A stretch of DNA of 64,000 nt from Chryseobacterium sp. 7 (GTDB taxonomy: Bacteria; Bacteroidota; Bacteroidia; Flavobacteriales; Weeksellaceae), in the NCBI RefSeq assembly GCF_003663845.1, contig NZ_RCCA01000001.1, positions 682,001 to 746,000 of the forward strand, in the 5' to 3' direction. The notes below the pieces were generated by a model. The model saw only the letters and a program-made list of their open reading frames with translations. It was not told where the DNA came from and did not search any database. A program made the position numbers and the translations under genes. Shown piece after piece: positions 33,630 through 42,152 of this stretch; the stretch's first letter is position 1, and every line of letters starts with the position of its first letter.

Positions 33630-33812
33630 ATTGTATATGTTTATTTGTTTTTAATGGTCATATAGAATCGCACTTTCTTCATCAGTATTGATATTGCCAA
33701 ATGAGAGCGATTTCATATTAAGATTTTTCAATATTAGACGAATTAAATATAAAAAAGTTACAGATTGAAAAATTATATTTTATTTTAAAAAAACTTTTGG
33801 GAATTTTGTATC

Positions 33813-35057
33813 ATGACAAACGAACAATATCAGGAAGCTATCGACTGGCTTTTCGTGCAGATGCCCAACTACCAGATAGATGGTCAGAAGGCTTATAAAC
33901 CAGGATTAGACAATATTACAAAGCTTTGTGCATTCTTTGGGAATCCTCAGGATAAGATTAAATGCATTCATATTGGAGGTACCAATGGAAAGGGTTCTTC
34001 AAGCAATATGCTGGCATCCGTTCTTCAGGAAGCGGGCTATAAAACCGGATTATACAATTCTCCGCATCTTATAGACTTCACAGAACGTATTAAGGTCAAT
34101 GGTAAAAATTGTAACAAAGAGTTTGTCTTTGATTTTATTCAAAAACTGAAAACTATTCCGGAAGACATCCGTCCTTCTTTCTTTGAGTTTACTACCATCA
34201 TGGCTTTTGAATATTTTTATCAGCAGCAGGTAGATTTTGCCATTATTGAAGTAGGATTGGGAGGCAGACTGGATTCAACCAATATTATCAACCCTTTGAT
34301 TTCTGCGATTACGAATGTTCAGCTGGATCATCAGAATATTCTTGGAGACACCATTGAAGAAATAGCAATGGAGAAAGCAGGAATTATTAAAAACAACATC
34401 CCGATTATTTCCGGTGATGAAAACCAATCCGTTAAAAATATTATACAAGACAAAGCAACTAAAGAAAATGCCCCGTTTATAGATGCTACTCTTATCCATA
34501 CAAGCTTCGAATCTGATTTAAAAGGAAATTATCAGAAAAAGAATATCCGGGTGGTATTAGGTGCAGTAGAAGAATTAAGAAAACTGGACATATCTATTTC
34601 CGATGAAGCCCTTGAAAACGGACTTCTTCATGTTCATCAGAACACAGGATTTATCGGCCGTTGGTTTGAGTTTTCAAAAAACCCGCTTACCATTTGTGAT
34701 ACGGGACATAATCAGGCCGGATTGGAGTATGTTTTTTCGCAATTAAATTCAATTGACTGTCACAAGCATGTCATTTTGGGGTTTGTGAACGACAAAAAAA
34801 TAGATGATGTGATGAAATTACTTCCTGAAAATTCTGAGTTTTATTTTGCAAAACCATCCATCAACAGGGGAAGGCACCCGGAAGATTATGAAAATCTGCT
34901 TCAGGAGGCGAAAATTTTTTATAAAATTTTTGATTCTGTACAGGAAGCGTATCTTGCTGCAAAAGAACGATGTACAAATGAAGAGATGATTTTTATCGGC
35001 GGAAGCAACTTTGTAGTGGGAGATTTTTTAGAAAAAAATTTGGAGATTAAGGAATAA
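33813..35057 (+). CDS. folC: folylpolyglutamate/dihydrofolate synthase
   Basis: A 414-residue Mur-ligase-type enzyme. The ATP-binding P-loop is in CIHIGGTNGKGSSSNMLAS (about residue 55), followed by NSPHLIDFTERIKVNG and FAIIEVGLGGRLDSTNII, the FolC signatures. The C-terminal half has ICDTGHNQAGLEY. It adds glutamate to folates and, in bifunctional members, makes dihydrofolate. Its 3' end overlaps the promoter of the following tRNA-Val genes. Confidence 0.94.
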   Translation: MTNEQYQEAIDWLFVQMPNYQIDGQKAYKPGLDNITKLCAFFGNPQDKIKCIHIGGTNGKGSSSNMLASVLQEAGYKTGLYNSPHLIDFTERIKVNGKNCNKEFVFDFIQKLKTIPEDIRPSFFEFTTIMAFEYFYQQQVDFAIIEVGLGGRLDSTNIINPLISAITNVQLDHQNILGDTIEEIAMEKAGIIKNNIPIISGDENQSVKNIIQDKATKENAPFIDATLIHTSFESDLKGNYQKKNIRVVLGAVEELRKLDISISDEALENGLLHVHQNTGFIGRWFEFSKNPLTICDTGHNQAGLEYVFSQLNSIDCHKHVILGFVNDKKIDDVMKLLPENSEFYFAKPSINRGRHPEDYENLLQEAKIFYKIFDSVQEAYLAAKERCTNEEMIFIGGSNFVVGDFLEKNLEIKE

Positions 35058-35069
35058 GTCGTATATTTG
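35040..35069 (+). promoter_or_regulatory. promoter of the tRNA-Val pair
   Basis: TTG at 35040-35042, exactly 19 bases, and TATATTTG at 35062-35069, a perfect Bacteroidota consensus promoter. It ends 30 bases before the first tRNA and its -33 box lies within the last codons of folC. Confidence 0.75.
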
Positions 35070-35099
35070 CACCACTCTAAACAAGAGAACAAGTCTAGA

Positions 35100-35174
35100 G
35101 GGTTCTTAGCTCAGTTGGTTCAGAGCATCTGGTTTACACCCAGAGGGTCGGGGGTTCGAATCCCTCAGGACCCA
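35100..35174 (+). tRNA. tRNA-Val (anticodon TAC), copy 1
   Basis: A 75-base tRNA. The acceptor stem GGGTTCT pairs with AGGACCC. D arm GCTC/GAGC, anticodon stem TCTGG/CCAGA with loop TTTACAC (anticodon TAC at 35135-35137), and T arm with GTTCGAATC are all regular. No encoded CCA follows the discriminator A. Confidence 0.97.
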
Positions 35175-35207
35175 CAGAAAAGGAAACGAAACCTTTCAAA
35201 AAAATTC

Positions 35208-35282
35208 GGGTTCTTAGCTCAGTTGGTTCAGAGCATCTGGTTTACACCCAGAGGGTCGGGGGTTCGAATCCCTCAGGACCCA
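35208..35282 (+). tRNA. tRNA-Val (anticodon TAC), copy 2
   Basis: A second 75-base tRNA-Val, identical in sequence to copy 1 and 33 bases after it. Both are probably read from the promoter at 35040-35069. Confidence 0.97.
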
Positions 35283-35283
35283 C

Positions 35284-35318
35284 AAAAAATCTCTCAGATT
35301 TCTGGGAGATTTTTTTAT
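35284..35318 (+). terminator. terminator after the tRNA-Val pair
   Basis: AAATCTCTCAG and CTGGGAGATTT form a stem with loop ATTT, followed by a run of T. Confidence 0.85.
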
Positions 35319-35668
35319 GCTATTTCATTCTATTCATAGAATTTAATAATGGTAATCTCCATTTTAATACGTCTAATTTCTTCACCTTTATCATGTTTAA
35401 GACAATCTCCAGTTTCCCGATATCTTATAGATAATCTATACCAGATATAAGCCTCAGCACCTTTCTGATGTATTTTACAGTTCTAACATCAACAAATAAA
35501 ATATTCATTATGAAGCATTCAAAGCACCTGCATTATTGCTTTAAGAACTGGAGATTAAAATATAATTTTATAGGGGCTTACAAGCAGTTAATAATTTATT
35601 TTTTTGTAAATTTCGGATTACATAAAACTTGAGGGTAATTTCAACTCATTTAATTTACATTTAAGCTA
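35319..35668. other. gene-free spacer
   Basis: About 350 AT-rich bases between the tRNA terminator and the membrane regulator. A 40-codon frame (ATG about 35510) gives MKHSKHLHYCFKNWRLKYN at its start but has no supporting features. I see no convincing structure. Confidence 0.5.
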
Positions 35669-36673
35669 ATGCTATCGTTTCTACAATCAAAACTATCATC
35701 TTTTTATAATTATATTTCATTTCATGGATTAGATGAATCGAGCAGTAATCGCGGTAGAGATTACTGTATCGTGATTAATCAATATGTATTTTTGCTTTCA
35801 TTGATATTCCTGTCTCAAAGTGTATTAACTGTATATTTTATCGGGATTCAATTGAGTACAGTTATTTTATTTGGACTCTTCATATTCATTTTAGTATTCA
35901 TTTTATGCTTAAAGAAATACCGTACTAATAAATACATTGTCCTTTCTGTATTTATTTATCTTACTTGTATCATTACCTACTACGCTTCATTAACCGGTAT
36001 TGAAAGTGGCTGTTATATTTATTATTTTTCTGTTCTTACAGCCATCCCGATTTTTTATAGTATTAAAAAAGATGCAGGCTTTGTTTCATTTATTTTTTTG
36101 TTTGTATTAGGATGCTTTTATTTTTCCGCTTACAATAATTTTCAGTTATGGGGAGAAGAGGCTCAGCTGCCTTATAAAGAATTTCAGCATGACTTTTTAT
36201 TGCTAAATATTTCGTGTAAATTGTCTTTACTTGGGATTAATTATTTTTTTATGGATCAAAAGCGGAACGATTATTATCATTCGCTTACCAAAAATATAGT
36301 GAAAAGAGAGCAAATTGAAACGCTTTCTCATGAGATTAAGCAGCTGAGAAGATTGGTTGATAAAAAACAATTATCAGAAGAAAACATCGTAGAGCTTCTG
36401 AGTGCAATCAATTTAAATGATACTTTATTTTTGGATCAGTTTGAAAAGTATTTTCCATTGTTCAGTAAAAACATATTGAAAGATACGGGAGTTGTACTTT
36501 CAACAGCAGAGCTTATTCTGTGTGCAGAGCTAAAACTTGGTCTTTCTACAAAAGAAATTGCCTTGTATAGCAATGCATCACTAAAAGCAGTTGAAGGCAG
36601 AAAATACAGATTGAGAAAAAAGCTAAATATCCCTTCAGAGGTAGATCTTGTCATCTGGTGTTCGAAATATTAA
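35669..36673 (+). CDS. membrane-anchored LuxR-type transcriptional regulator
   Basis: A 334-residue protein. Six hydrophobic segments (residues about 38-60, 62-82, 91-110, 117-135, 140-157 and 172-192) are followed by a coiled coil (QIETLSHEIKQLRRLVDKK) and a C-terminal LuxR/GerE helix-turn-helix: LSTAELILCAELKLGLSTKE, then NASLKAVEGRKYRLRKKLNI. DNA binding from the membrane is implied, with the membrane part as a sensor. The signal is unknown. It lies upstream of a long spacer and a secreted protein, which it may control. Confidence 0.75.
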   Translation: MLSFLQSKLSSFYNYISFHGLDESSSNRGRDYCIVINQYVFLLSLIFLSQSVLTVYFIGIQLSTVILFGLFIFILVFILCLKKYRTNKYIVLSVFIYLTCIITYYASLTGIESGCYIYYFSVLTAIPIFYSIKKDAGFVSFIFLFVLGCFYFSAYNNFQLWGEEAQLPYKEFQHDFLLLNISCKLSLLGINYFFMDQKRNDYYHSLTKNIVKREQIETLSHEIKQLRRLVDKKQLSEENIVELLSAINLNDTLFLDQFEKYFPLFSKNILKDTGVVLSTAELILCAELKLGLSTKEIALYSNASLKAVEGRKYRLRKKLNIPSEVDLVIWCSKY

Positions 36674-37299
36674 ACCAATCTTTCCCCAGAGCCCCCCCAT
36701 AGTCACATTTTTTCATTATTACACATTAATTTCCAGGTTTTATAACTTATTGATTTCTTAGGTTTTAAAAATAAAAATCTCCCATATTTTTCCTCGCGTG
36801 GGTTTAAAAGGGTCTTAAAATCATAATGCTAAATAAATTTGAATGTAGTTTTGCAGCCAATTACTACAGGCAATAATTATTCATAAATTAGTTAGCTGGT
36901 GAAGTTTATTTTCGACAATATATTCTAGAAAAATGTTGGATAGCTTCTCGCTTTTATCTGAACTTTTGATTCACAATAACAGGATTTCAAAAATTAAATA
37001 AGTAAGCCTAGGTCCCTCACTTAGGATTCAATTTTTTGTGAAATTCTTGGTGCAGGATACTTAAAAAACACAAAAACATATATAGTAATTACGAACTAAC
37101 TCCATCCATAACCTGGGTGTTGAACTGCAAGAAGTTTTTAAATTGATTTAAGCTGTAAAAAGTATAAATCAGATTGATTTAAAGATTTGAAAAATTGCTG
37201 ATGTTATCAAATCATATGTTTAATAAAGTGCCTGTAGTTATTATTAGCAGACTTTAAACTGCTAAAGCCTTAATTAATAATTAACATTTTAAAAAACAA
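36674..37299. other. 626-base gene-free region upstream of the secreted protein
   Basis: AT-rich and without an ORF of substance. It holds a -7-like TAGTTTTG near 36848, an imperfect inverted repeat around CCTAGGTCCCTCACTTAGG near 37008, and repeated GATTTAAAG/TTGATTTAA words at 37142-37190. It could hold the regulatory region or a long 5' leader of the secreted-protein gene, or a decayed gene. Confidence 0.4.
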
Positions 37300-38622
37300 A
37301 TGAAAAAAACGAAATTATTTCTATTAGTGCTTTTCTGTTCATGCATTAATGCGATTGCTCAAGTGGGTATCAATACTCCAAACCCACAAGGAATTTTAAA
37401 TGTAGATGGCGCTAAGAATAATGCAGCTACAGGAACTCCTACTTCGGTACAGTTGCAAGACGATTTTATTGTTACAAATACGGGTTCAATTGGTCTTGGG
37501 GTAATACCCGATAACTATGCAATGCTTGATGTTTCTGCATCCAATAAAGGAATTTTGGCACCACGAGTTAATTTAACCTCCAGTACGTTAGATTTAAATG
37601 CTGATGGTGACAATGTAGCGGCTAATCAGCCACAGGGTCTTTTGGTTTATAATATTGGGACAACTCTAAATAAAGGATATTATTATTGGAACGGATCAGA
37701 ATGGAGGGTATTTGACAGTTCTACGGCCGTAGCTCCGGTATTGGGAAGCTTGGTTTGTGCATCTTCCACATTATCACCGGCCTCTTATTCAACAGGTGTA
37801 CCTTACGCAGGAAATTTGAGGGTACCATATACAGGGGGTAACGGCGGTTCATATCAGCCTGGCACACCGATTACGGTACATGGGCTTACTTTCACACTTC
37901 GGGCATCAAAATTAGAATTTGGAGATGGTGAGCTGGTATTTTCTGTAGTGGGAACTCCGGATACCAATACAGATTTTACGGTTAACCTGACACCATCCGA
38001 AATCCCTTTCCTGGCTAGCGGTCAGCAATGTACAGTTACAGTTACGAACCAAACTACTGCAGATACTAAAAATGTTGCCTATGTAGGTACACTAGTTTCA
38101 ACCTCGGATAATGGAAGAACAGGATATCATTTAGTAGGAACTACACCGGATGGACAATGGTCAGTAAGATGTTTTTTACCAACCAATACTGCATTCCAGG
38201 ATGTTAATTTACAATTGAGATATAATGGCTCAGCATCTGATCCTGACACACGAGATATCATTCAAAATACAACATATATGTGGGGAGGGGGTGATACCAA
38301 TTCAGGTAATCAGGTTACTTACCCAAAAAATATTTGGGCGGGATCCAATGCCAATACTTCTGCATTGAGTATAGCAACATCACAAACCGCTACAAATTTT
38401 CCCAATTGGGGCGATCCAGGTGTGTATGCAGCGGCAAGACCTGAATACAGATTATATCACTGGACTGATTATTCTGCCACGGGAACAAAAGTTTTCTACA
38501 CAATGGAGTTTATGATGGGCTCCTCTACACCAGGTGCAAATGCCACAACAACAACTTGCCCTTCAGGAACCTGTATTTCCACAAAGGTATTTTTTAATCT
38601 GAGACAGATTACTGCTCCATAA
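37300..38622 (+). CDS. secreted surface-type protein of unknown function
   Basis: A 440-residue exported protein with a signal peptide ending CINAIAQ. The N-terminal 140 residues (QVGINTPNPQGILNVDGAKN, then AMLDVSASNKGILAPRVNL and GYYYWNGSEWRVF) form a module that recurs in many flavobacterial surface proteins and resembles phage-tail-fibre-like or adhesin repeats. The rest is Thr/Asn-rich beta structure. I see no typical type IX secretion C-terminal domain. Two small helix-turn-helix genes follow directly, and a membrane-anchored regulator lies upstream. Confidence 0.7.
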   Translation: MKKTKLFLLVLFCSCINAIAQVGINTPNPQGILNVDGAKNNAATGTPTSVQLQDDFIVTNTGSIGLGVIPDNYAMLDVSASNKGILAPRVNLTSSTLDLNADGDNVAANQPQGLLVYNIGTTLNKGYYYWNGSEWRVFDSSTAVAPVLGSLVCASSTLSPASYSTGVPYAGNLRVPYTGGNGGSYQPGTPITVHGLTFTLRASKLEFGDGELVFSVVGTPDTNTDFTVNLTPSEIPFLASGQQCTVTVTNQTTADTKNVAYVGTLVSTSDNGRTGYHLVGTTPDGQWSVRCFLPTNTAFQDVNLQLRYNGSASDPDTRDIIQNTTYMWGGGDTNSGNQVTYPKNIWAGSNANTSALSIATSQTATNFPNWGDPGVYAAARPEYRLYHWTDYSATGTKVFYTMEFMMGSSTPGANATTTTCPSGTCISTKVFFNLRQITAP

Positions 38623-38644
38623 TATTTGTATATACAAATTAGAA

Positions 38645-39070
38645 ATGGACTTTAAAGATTTTCATATCGGCAGTTTAATCAACCGCCGGGTTGCAGAATG
38701 TGGGATAGAAATATCCCGCATCTGTAATTTTTTACCCTGTAGTGCTGAAAGTGTTGAAAAGATGTACCAATCAAAAAGTCTGAATACTCAAACTCTTTTG
38801 AGATGGAGCAAGCTGCTGGAATATGATTTTTTTAGAATTTATTCGCAGCATTTAGTGCTTTATTCTCCCGTATCAAGCATTAAAGTTATACCAACTTTGA
38901 GAAAGAAAAAATCATCATTGCCAAGTTTTCGAAAAAATCTTTACACCAAAGAAATTATAGATTTTGTGTTAGAAAGAATCAGCTCAAATGAAATGACGAA
39001 GACCCAGGTAATAAAAAGATATAGAATTCCTAAGACAACATTGTACAAATGGTTATCTAAATATAGCTAA
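38645..39070 (+). CDS. small protein with transposase-type helix-turn-helix
   Basis: A 141-residue protein. The C-terminus has EIIDFVLERISSNEMTKTQV followed by KRYRIPKTTLYKWLSKYS, a helix-turn-helix of the kind found at the N-terminus of IS-element transposases. The N-terminal half (GSLINRRVAECGIEISRICN) looks like a second, XRE-like helical unit. No DDE catalytic domain is present, so it is more likely a regulator or remnant than a transposase. It starts 22 bases after the secreted-protein gene. Confidence 0.65.
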   Translation: MDFKDFHIGSLINRRVAECGIEISRICNFLPCSAESVEKMYQSKSLNTQTLLRWSKLLEYDFFRIYSQHLVLYSPVSSIKVIPTLRKKKSSLPSFRKNLYTKEIIDFVLERISSNEMTKTQVIKRYRIPKTTLYKWLSKYS

Positions 39071-39090
39071 TATTTGAAGGTATAAAATTT

Positions 39091-39438
39091 ATGAAAAAAA
39101 CAACCCCCGATTATATCACCATTTATAAAGATTTGGTTCAGCTTAAATTTCCAGAAAAAATAAAAGATCTGGAGCATTTTTTTCAGAAAGAGAAGTTGTC
39201 AGCAATGGAAGTTATTAAAATTAACTACATCCTTTTCGGTACCTCTAAAGAAGCAAACAATAGCCGGTTTAATTCATACAATAAAGACGATATTATGCAT
39301 ATTCTTGATTATCAAAAAAAGTATAAATTAAATAACTCGCAGGTAGCAATACATTTTAAAATGAGTAGAAATACGATTAGTAAATGGAAAAAATGTTTAA
39401 GTTTTAATGAAAACAGCCAACTAAAGAAGATAATTTAA
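39091..39438 (+). CDS. second small transposase-type helix-turn-helix protein
   Basis: A 115-residue protein with a C-terminal helix-turn-helix, HILDYQKKYKLNNSQVAIHF then KMSRNTISKWKK, related in type to the C-terminus of the preceding gene. The N-terminal part (DYITIYKDLVQLKFPEKIKD) has no recognised family. It follows 20 bases after the previous HTH gene, so both and the secreted protein may be one transcript. Confidence 0.6.
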   Translation: MKKTTPDYITIYKDLVQLKFPEKIKDLEHFFQKEKLSAMEVIKINYILFGTSKEANNSRFNSYNKDDIMHILDYQKKYKLNNSQVAIHFKMSRNTISKWKKCLSFNENSQLKKII

Positions 39439-39458
39439 AATAGAAATCCGGAATAAAA

Positions 39459-39513
39459 GCCCAGGTAGCTCAGTCATCTGGCACGCCAAGAGATCTCACC
39501 CTCTTAAACCCAG
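39459..39513 (+). other. tRNA-like 5' fragment
   Basis: GCCCAGGTAGCTCAGT matches the acceptor and D-arm start of a tRNA. It is followed by CAAGAGATCTCACCCTCTTA, which resembles an anticodon stem-loop (AGAG/CTCT), but the D stem is not closed and there is no T arm or matching acceptor 3' strand. It is best read as a decayed or truncated tRNA, not a functional gene. Confidence 0.35.
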
Positions 39514-39599
39514 AAAAATACTTAAGATATGGGATTTTTTATTTAATCCAATAGTGATATTCTTATCTTTGTGGCTTTACAAAGCTAAATATTCTTCTT

Positions 39600-40721
39600 T
39601 TGAAGGAACTCCATATCATATCATTCAATTATCCCTACCCTCCTTCTTATGGTGGTATTATTGATGTGTATTATAAAATTAAGGCTTTGTCTGATCTGAG
39701 AATAAAAATTCACCTTCACTGTTTTATAGATCAGATTCCTTCAATGGTTGATCCGGAAATTAAAGAAATTACGGAGAATGTATTTTTTTATAGAAAGAAA
39801 AAGAACCCTCTTCTTTATTTTTCAGGAATACCTTTCGCAGCTGCCATAAGAGATTCTGAAGTTCTTCTTAAAAATCTGGAAAAGATCAATGCTCCTATAT
39901 TGTTTGAGGGTTTGCAAACTACTCATATTGTTAGACTTTTAAAGAATAAAAGACATCAGCTCTACCTTCGCCACCACAATAACGAAACAGAGTATTATAA
40001 AGGACTTTCTTTGTCAGAAAAGAATATATTCAAAAAGATTATTTACAAGCTCGAATCACTAAAATATATCGGATATCAGAAAAAACTTTTAAAGAAATTT
40101 GAAACCGTTTTCTGCCTGTCTGAAAAAGAATATAAAGAAGTAGAAATTTATTCGGGAAACGCACAGCTGATTCACATTTTTCATGGCAATCAATCGGTTA
40201 AGCAACTGGACAAAAAGGGAAACTATTTTCTTTTTCATGGAGATCTTACGACTGCGGACAACAAAAGAGCACTGAATGAAACTATTGATTTATTTAAAAC
40301 GCTGCCACAATACAAATTAGTTGTAGCTTCCGACCGTGCCAGCGAAGATATTAAAAGAAAAATTTCAGAAGTTGAGAATATCAGCCTCACTCCTATCCGG
40401 ACTACGGAAAAACTTCATAGCCTTTTGGAAAATGCCCAAGGCAATATTTTAGTCTCTTACCAGAATTCAGGAACCAAAGTAAAGTTATTCAATACCCTTT
40501 ACAACAGCCGTTTCGTTATTATTAACGAAAATATCACAGATGACCCTGTTTTGACAAATTTGTGCCTGTATGGAGCTGATATGACTGAAATTCGTCAACA
40601 TATTATCACCTCAGCTGAAAAAGATTATCATGATGCTGAAAACAGAAAGAATATATTAGAAAATACCCACTCGGATAAAGCTAAAGCCGAAGAAATAATA
40701 AAGATTATTTTTAAGAATTAA
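39600..40721 (+). CDS. glycosyltransferase
   Basis: A 373-residue protein starting at TTG 39600 (MKELHIISFNYPYPPSYGGI). The N-terminal PYPPSYGGI-DVYYKIK is the usual donor-domain entry of GT4-like enzymes, and NYFLFHGDLTTADNKRAL and LENAQGNILVSYQNSGTKVK the late motifs. The sugar and acceptor are unknown. A -7 box TATCTTTG lies at 39564-39571. The 3' end overlaps the converging GT9 gene by 11 bases. Confidence 0.8.
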   Translation: MKELHIISFNYPYPPSYGGIIDVYYKIKALSDLRIKIHLHCFIDQIPSMVDPEIKEITENVFFYRKKKNPLLYFSGIPFAAAIRDSEVLLKNLEKINAPILFEGLQTTHIVRLLKNKRHQLYLRHHNNETEYYKGLSLSEKNIFKKIIYKLESLKYIGYQKKLLKKFETVFCLSEKEYKEVEIYSGNAQLIHIFHGNQSVKQLDKKGNYFLFHGDLTTADNKRALNETIDLFKTLPQYKLVVASDRASEDIKRKISEVENISLTPIRTTEKLHSLLENAQGNILVSYQNSGTKVKLFNTLYNSRFVIINENITDDPVLTNLCLYGADMTEIRQHIITSAEKDYHDAENRKNILENTHSDKAKAEEIIKIIFKN

Positions 40722-41682
40722 CCCTGTCTACCACGCCCTGAATATCAAACTCTTCAAGACAGGCCCAGTCTCCCCGGTAACATTCTTTATCTCCAAAAAC
40801 AGAACATGGCCTGCAGCTAAGATCTTTCACCTGAACAACATCCTCTTCACTCTGCCCGAATCCTAAAAATCCGGCATAAGGATGAGTAGCTCCCCAAATA
40901 GAAATACATCTTGTTCCTACAAGACTTGCAAGGTGCATATTGGCAGAATCCATAGAAATCATCAGTTCCAGTTCAGCAATATGATTAAGTTCTTCTGTAA
41001 GACTTAATGTTCCGGCAAGGTTTTTTGTATTAGGAATTTCACGCTCCCATTTTTCCAGCGTTTCTTTTTCTTTCTTACCTCCGCCAAAGAAATATATCGT
41101 GTGTTTCTTAGCCAGAATTCTCACTAATTCATAAGATTTTTCCAGCGGAAGCATTTTCCCTTTATGTTGGGCAAAAGGAGCAAAACCTATCCCCGATTTA
41201 TCCTCAGAAAGCGGCCTTAAGGTATGCGACAGCTCAACTTTGAATCCCATTTTTCGGAAAACATCAGCATAACGTTCTACCGTTTTTTTCAGTTGCACTT
41301 TTTCCAGGTTCCAAACGTCTGTGAGGTGTTCTTTTTCTTCTTTTCCTTTATCTATTTTGAAAACCTTAAGTCCTTTTCTTCTGTAAATCCTGTCTAAAAT
41401 CTTGGTTCGGATTACATCATGAAGATTTGCAATACAGTCCGGATTAAACTCTTTGATCAGTTCATTACTGAGTCTGCTTAGTCCAAACAGTCCTTTATAA
41501 TCATCAAGATCAATTCCTTTAAAGGTTACATTTGGAATTCCCGCAAACAGGGCTTCAAAATTTTTCCTGGAAACCATAATAATTTCCACACCGGGGTTCT
41601 GCTCCAGAAATTCTCTGAAGACAGGCACCGTCATCGCAACATCTCCGAATGCGGAAAAACGATATGCTAAAATTTTAGTCAC
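40711..41682 (-). CDS. glycosyltransferase family 9 (heptosyltransferase-like)
   Basis: A 323-residue GT9 protein. The N-terminus ILAYRFSAFGDVAMTVPVFR is the family mark, followed by IIMVSRKNFEALF. The nucleotide-sugar site is ELMISMDSANMHLASLVGTR and CISIWGATHPYAGFLGFG. GT9 enzymes add heptose or related sugars to lipopolysaccharide core. It is the last gene of a minus-strand unit and starts two bases after the SufE-like gene. Confidence 0.88.
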   Translation of the reverse strand: MTKILAYRFSAFGDVAMTVPVFREFLEQNPGVEIIMVSRKNFEALFAGIPNVTFKGIDLDDYKGLFGLSRLSNELIKEFNPDCIANLHDVIRTKILDRIYRRKGLKVFKIDKGKEEKEHLTDVWNLEKVQLKKTVERYADVFRKMGFKVELSHTLRPLSEDKSGIGFAPFAQHKGKMLPLEKSYELVRILAKKHTIYFFGGGKKEKETLEKWEREIPNTKNLAGTLSLTEELNHIAELELMISMDSANMHLASLVGTRCISIWGATHPYAGFLGFGQSEEDVVQVKDLSCRPCSVFGDKECYRGDWACLEEFDIQGVVDRVNS

Positions 41683-41684
41683 AA

Positions 41685-42104
41685 TTATGATTTCAGTTGG
41701 TAAGCAACTGCATAAAACTTGATCTGCTTCGTCATTGCCATCAATCCATTGGCTCTGGACGGGGAAAGAAATTCCTGTAATCCTATTTCTGCAATAAAAT
41801 CGAAATCAGAATCCAGGATTTCCTGAGTGGAATGTCCACTATAAATACTTACTAAAAGAGAAACGATCCCTTTTGGCAGAATACCATCAGAATCAGCATT
41901 AAAGAAAAGCTTTCCGTCTTTAAATTCTGCATCAATCCAAACTTTGCTCTGACAGCCTTTAATCAGATTTTCTTCTGTTTTTCTTTCTTCCGGTAAGCCT
42001 TTCAGTTCTTTTCCAAGATCAATGATGTACTCATACTTTTGCTCCCAGTCTTCAAGAAAAGCGAATTCGTCGATTATTTCCTGCTGTTTTTCTTTAATGG
42101 TCAT
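41685..42104 (-). CDS. SufE-like sulfur acceptor protein
   Basis: A 139-residue SufE-family protein with the acceptor Cys C51 in LIKGCQSKVWID, and DGILPKGIVSLLVSIYSGHS and LSPSRANGLMAM as the remaining family signatures. SufE takes persulfide sulfur from the desulfurase SufS for iron-sulfur cluster assembly. No other suf gene is nearby; it is embedded among glycosyltransferase genes, between the GT4-like and GT9 genes. Confidence 0.9.
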   Translation of the reverse strand: MTIKEKQQEIIDEFAFLEDWEQKYEYIIDLGKELKGLPEERKTEENLIKGCQSKVWIDAEFKDGKLFFNADSDGILPKGIVSLLVSIYSGHSTQEILDSDFDFIAEIGLQEFLSPSRANGLMAMTKQIKFYAVAYQLKS

Positions 42105-42152
42105 TTTAAATCAAATTTCTTTGTGCAAAGATAACCAATTTTGTAAAATTTA

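Noticed and set aside
35067..35339. 91-codon plus-strand frame spanning both tRNA-Val genes
   Set aside because: Its product is a repeat of AQLVQSIWFTPRGSGVRIPQ, the well-known artefact of translating a tRNA twice; the tRNA structures explain the sequence.
35510..35632. 40-codon frame upstream of the membrane regulator
   Set aside because: The start is weak, composition is random-looking and no promoter or partner supports it.
38645..39438. Insertion sequence formed by the two HTH genes
   Set aside because: Both proteins have only a helix-turn-helix; no DDE or HUH catalytic domain and no terminal inverted repeats or target duplication could be found.
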